This document shows, piece after piece, positions 61,713 through 64,000 of a stretch of 64,000 bases of DNA. The stretch is from Rosettibacter firmus. Its GTDB lineage: Bacteria; Bacteroidota; Ignavibacteria; Ignavibacteriales; Melioribacteraceae. The first letter of the stretch is position 1. The number at the start of each line of letters is the position of its first letter. Both the position numbers and the translations under genes were made by a program. The DNA lies in assembly GCF_036860695.1 (NCBI RefSeq), contig NZ_JAYKGJ010000001.1:1178001-1242000 (forward strand), read 5' to 3'. A model generated the notes under the pieces. The model saw only the letters and a program-made list of their open reading frames with translations, was not told where the DNA came from and ran no database searches.

Positions 61713-62903
61713 TTAATAATAAGGTGCACTAACCATTCCCATATCTACACGATAAACTGTCCATTCCTGACCTGCTGCTGTATCACCGATTATTAAATAA
61801 AGATAATTTCCATTACCCCAGTGAAATTGTTTACAGTAAGGGGGAATAATTCCTTTATAAAAATAATCAATTTGATTTGTAGATAAATCTAAAATCAGTA
61901 ATGGATTTGGAGAATCTGTAGCAATAAACATTTTGCCATCAGATGAGAATGCAATATTTCTAACTGCTCTAGATGAAAATTCAGAGCTTGTGCTGAAATC
62001 AAATACTAATTCTCTTTGACCCAGACTTCCTGGATTTAGAATTGGATGTCGCCATATTTTTGCTGGTTCTTGAGTTCCTGATTTTCGTGATGCTAAATAA
62101 ACATAATTATTAAACACACGAATTGCTAATATCTCATCACCAGAATAAAGTCCTGCATAACTCAATGATAAATCTGGTGCAATGATAACAAGATCAGTTC
62201 TTGTACCACCTGTATAGAAATATCCATTTTGATCGAAATCGCCAAACTTTACAACTTTTCCAGCAGGTAATCTCAACCAGTCTTTTGTTACTCCTGTATT
62301 AACATCAGTCATATCTATTGAACGATTATTGCCACACATATAAAGTTTTCCATCTGGACCAAACTTAGCATCTGTTGGTGCACGAGATGCAACTCCAACA
62401 GTAGATTTTTGACCATCTGGTGAAACCTTTATAATATTTCTTGAAGCTGTTTCAATAACAAAAACATTTTCGTTTTTATCAACTGCAATTGCACTTAATT
62501 GAAGATTTTCCAGAAACGAACCATATTTATCCAGAACCTTATCTATTTTATATGGACCATATTTAGCAACAACAAGAGCTTGATTAGGAACTACTTTGAT
62601 ATAGCAACCTTCAGTAACAAGATTTGGTCTTCTTACAACAATTTTATCTGGTGTTACAGATACCATTTCAGCTGTAATATTATCAAAATATACAGTGGTA
62701 CCGTTAACATCAAGATTTTCACCCTGAATTGTAATTGTATTTACACCTGGTGAAGCCTGTGTGGGAATTACTTGAGTTATCTTAGGAATTGGAGCATCAT
62801 TAAATTCTTTATCCCACATCGGTTCTGCAACGTCATATTTACATGCTGTTAAAAATTTTATAATTACAATGATTGATAAAAATATTGTAAATGTTTTCTT
62901 CAT
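61713..62903 (-). CDS. TIG-domain / beta-propeller lipoprotein
   Basis: A 396-residue lipoprotein: a leader ending in LTACKYD with a lipobox Cys, an IPT/TIG domain (ITQVIPTQASPGVNTITIQGENL to about residue 125), then repeated blades resembling NHL/SMP30-type propellers (DKNENVFVIETASRNIIKVSPDG, GPDGKLYMCGNN). Surface-exposed TIG lipoproteins in saccharolytic loci often bind glycans. A GGGAG ribosome site precedes the ATG. Its operon with three glycosidases favours glycan capture or sensing; this is inference. Confidence 0.85.
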   Translation of the reverse strand: MKKTFTIFLSIIVIIKFLTACKYDVAEPMWDKEFNDAPIPKITQVIPTQASPGVNTITIQGENLDVNGTTVYFDNITAEMVSVTPDKIVVRRPNLVTEGCYIKVVPNQALVVAKYGPYKIDKVLDKYGSFLENLQLSAIAVDKNENVFVIETASRNIIKVSPDGQKSTVGVASRAPTDAKFGPDGKLYMCGNNRSIDMTDVNTGVTKDWLRLPAGKVVKFGDFDQNGYFYTGGTRTDLVIIAPDLSLSYAGLYSGDEILAIRVFNNYVYLASRKSGTQEPAKIWRHPILNPGSLGQRELVFDFSTSSEFSSRAVRNIAFSSDGKMFIATDSPNPLLILDLSTNQIDYFYKGIIPPYCKQFHWGNGNYLYLIIGDTAAGQEWTVYRVDMGMVSAPYY

Positions 62904-62950
62904 TTTATTCTCCCTTAACTCTAAGAGATTAACTCATAAATTTTTTAATT

Positions 62951-63955
62951 CTACAATGAAAATCTTGCAGTAAATCTTTGAACTTTATCAAACACACCAA
63001 ATGGTGTATATGAATAATCAAATGTAAATCCATATTTAGAAATACCTAATCCATATGTAAATGCACTTTCAAAGTTATTTGACATGTAACCAACTCTAAT
63101 AGAAAATGCATTAAAAATTTTATAATCTATTCCAACTTTAATCTGTTCTGGATGATCACGATGATGAGAAGCATCAACACTTAAATAAAGTGATTGATTA
63201 TATGGAAGTTCGTTTATCAAATCTAATAAGTTCATTGATATTCCGAGTGTAAAAACTAATGGTGCCTGAAATCCTTCTTTTGCATATTTAACTTCACTCG
63301 AGAAATTTCTTACAGACATTCCAAATACCAAACTTTTAAATCCTGTTCTATATTGTGTACCAAAATCAAAAACAAGTGGTGATAGTTTATTTGATATTTT
63401 TTCCTGTGATGTATCAACGCCAGTGTTAATTACTGGAATTATACTTTCTCCAAGATCTTGATGAACCCATCGTATTTGACCACCAACGCTAAATTTATCA
63501 CTAAGTTGTTTTGCATAACCTATGCCAATTGCAAGTGCACTCAGCTTAAATATACCAATATCATCATAACCTAAAGGAGATGCTTTATTAACTCTTGTTC
63601 CATAAAATTCACCATAATCAACACTCTGAATAGTAAAACCAATTACACCATAATTTCCATTATAAGGATTTATTGCAAGACTCAAAGTATAATGATTGAT
63701 ATCTGCAATCCATTTATTTGAACTTACAGATACATCAACAAATGTTTGCATATCCGACATACCAGCTGGATTAAAGAATAATGCACTTGATCCAAATTGT
63801 AAACTGGTCATTGCTTCGCCCATTGCAGAAGCTTTTGCATCTGAAACTACACTCAAGAATTGAAAACCACTTTGAGCTAATTTTTGTTTTTGTTGAGCTT
63901 GTAAAATTCCTGCAAGCACGTAAACTAAAATCAACAGGAGCTTTATAGTTTTCAT
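62951..63955 (-). CDS. PorV/UPF0164-type outer membrane protein
   Basis: A 334-residue exported beta-barrel with a signal peptide ending LQAQ. The opening FLSVVSDAKASAMGEAMTSL...SALFFNPAGMSDM is the characteristic PorV/PorQ/FadL-like start, followed by regular amphipathic strands and a C-terminal aromatic pattern (FTARFSL). PorV-like proteins shuttle cargo of the type IX secretion system; the locus also encodes a protein with the matching sorting domain. It is probably a paralogue dedicated to this operon. The ATG has an ideal AAGGAG 7 bases upstream. Confidence 0.88.
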   Translation of the reverse strand: MKTIKLLLILVYVLAGILQAQQKQKLAQSGFQFLSVVSDAKASAMGEAMTSLQFGSSALFFNPAGMSDMQTFVDVSVSSNKWIADINHYTLSLAINPYNGNYGVIGFTIQSVDYGEFYGTRVNKASPLGYDDIGIFKLSALAIGIGYAKQLSDKFSVGGQIRWVHQDLGESIIPVINTGVDTSQEKISNKLSPLVFDFGTQYRTGFKSLVFGMSVRNFSSEVKYAKEGFQAPLVFTLGISMNLLDLINELPYNQSLYLSVDASHHRDHPEQIKVGIDYKIFNAFSIRVGYMSNNFESAFTYGLGISKYGFTFDYSYTPFGVFDKVQRFTARFSL

Positions 63956-63962
63956 TTATAAT

Positions 63963-63988
63963 CTCCTTATCTAATTACAACAAATTTA
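63963..63988 (-). promoter_or_regulatory. Ribosome site and possible -7 element of the PorV-led operon
   Basis: On the minus strand AAGGAG (63968-63963) lies 7 bases before the ATG and fixes the start. Further upstream TAAATTTG (63988-63981) fits the TAnnTTTG -7 element of Bacteroidota promoters; the matching -33 would fall outside the window. Confidence 0.4.
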
Positions 63989-64000
63989 CGTATAACCGAA

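Noticed and set aside
1-64000. tRNA, rRNA, CRISPR or intact insertion sequence
   Set aside because: No cloverleaf, repeat-spacer pattern, transposase gene or rRNA segment was recognised on reading both strands; a covariance-model search would be needed to exclude small RNAs.

Overview
The window is a 64 kb stretch of AT-rich bacterial chromosome, densely packed with operons on both strands. It most resembles the Ignavibacteria (Melioribacter/Ignavibacterium relatives, FCB superphylum). The reasons are a type A type-IX-secretion sorting domain with a NYPNPFNP motif on an exported glycosidase, a PorV/UPF0164-like outer-membrane protein, low GC, and the pairing of an Mvh/Hdr-type [NiFe] hydrogenase with polysaccharide-degrading enzymes. 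No rRNA, tRNA, CRISPR array or intact insertion sequence was seen. The lineage assignment is inferred from gene content, not from a marker gene.

Layout: 0-13 kb is housekeeping and metabolism (3' end of malQ, an SGNH/TPR protein, Prc protease, acyl-CoA ligase, a probable Mn exporter, PepT, pyrimidine nucleoside phosphorylase, DUF971) plus a thiol-redox group (TlpA-like, DUF1858, DUF6132, two-CxxC oxidoreductase) and RlpA. 12.8-23.7 kb is a copper/silver resistance island: a sensor kinase and a sigma-54 response regulator, a -24/-12 promoter with upstream repeats, then CusC-CusB-CusA, DUF1573 and a Met/His-rich metal-binding protein, with two possible membrane microproteins. 23.9-30.4 kb is a second probable metal/redox envelope locus: zinc-ribbon/CcmH-like protein, zinc-ribbon/DUF2318 protein, FtsX-type permease, ABC ATPase, two paralogous outer-membrane proteins flanking a Met-rich exported protein, and a DUF2231 fusion.

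31-47.6 kb is the hydrogen region. A minus-strand operon encodes a maturation protease, a ferritin-like protein, HdrC, HdrB, a large HdrA with an inserted GltD-like flavoprotein module, MvhD, MvhG and MvhA. It is preceded by a sigma-54 promoter with upstream repeats. The cognate regulator appears to be the last gene of the hypABFCDE maturation operon just upstream, and a nickel-permease-like gene diverges from hypA. This suggests one inducible unit for cytosolic H2-dependent flavin-based electron bifurcation.

47.7-54.3 kb holds a cupin protein, DUF488, NAD salvage (pncA, pncB), a YceI-MarR pair with a palindrome in front, and a DUF4956 / VTC-domain / HlyD-like operon. 54.3-64 kb holds a 95-bp inverted-repeat element and then a saccharolytic minus-strand operon: a PorV-like protein, a TIG/beta-propeller lipoprotein, a GH31 with PA14 insert, a GH2, and a secreted clan-A glycosidase. 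The GH31/GH2 pairing resembles xyloglucan utilization loci.
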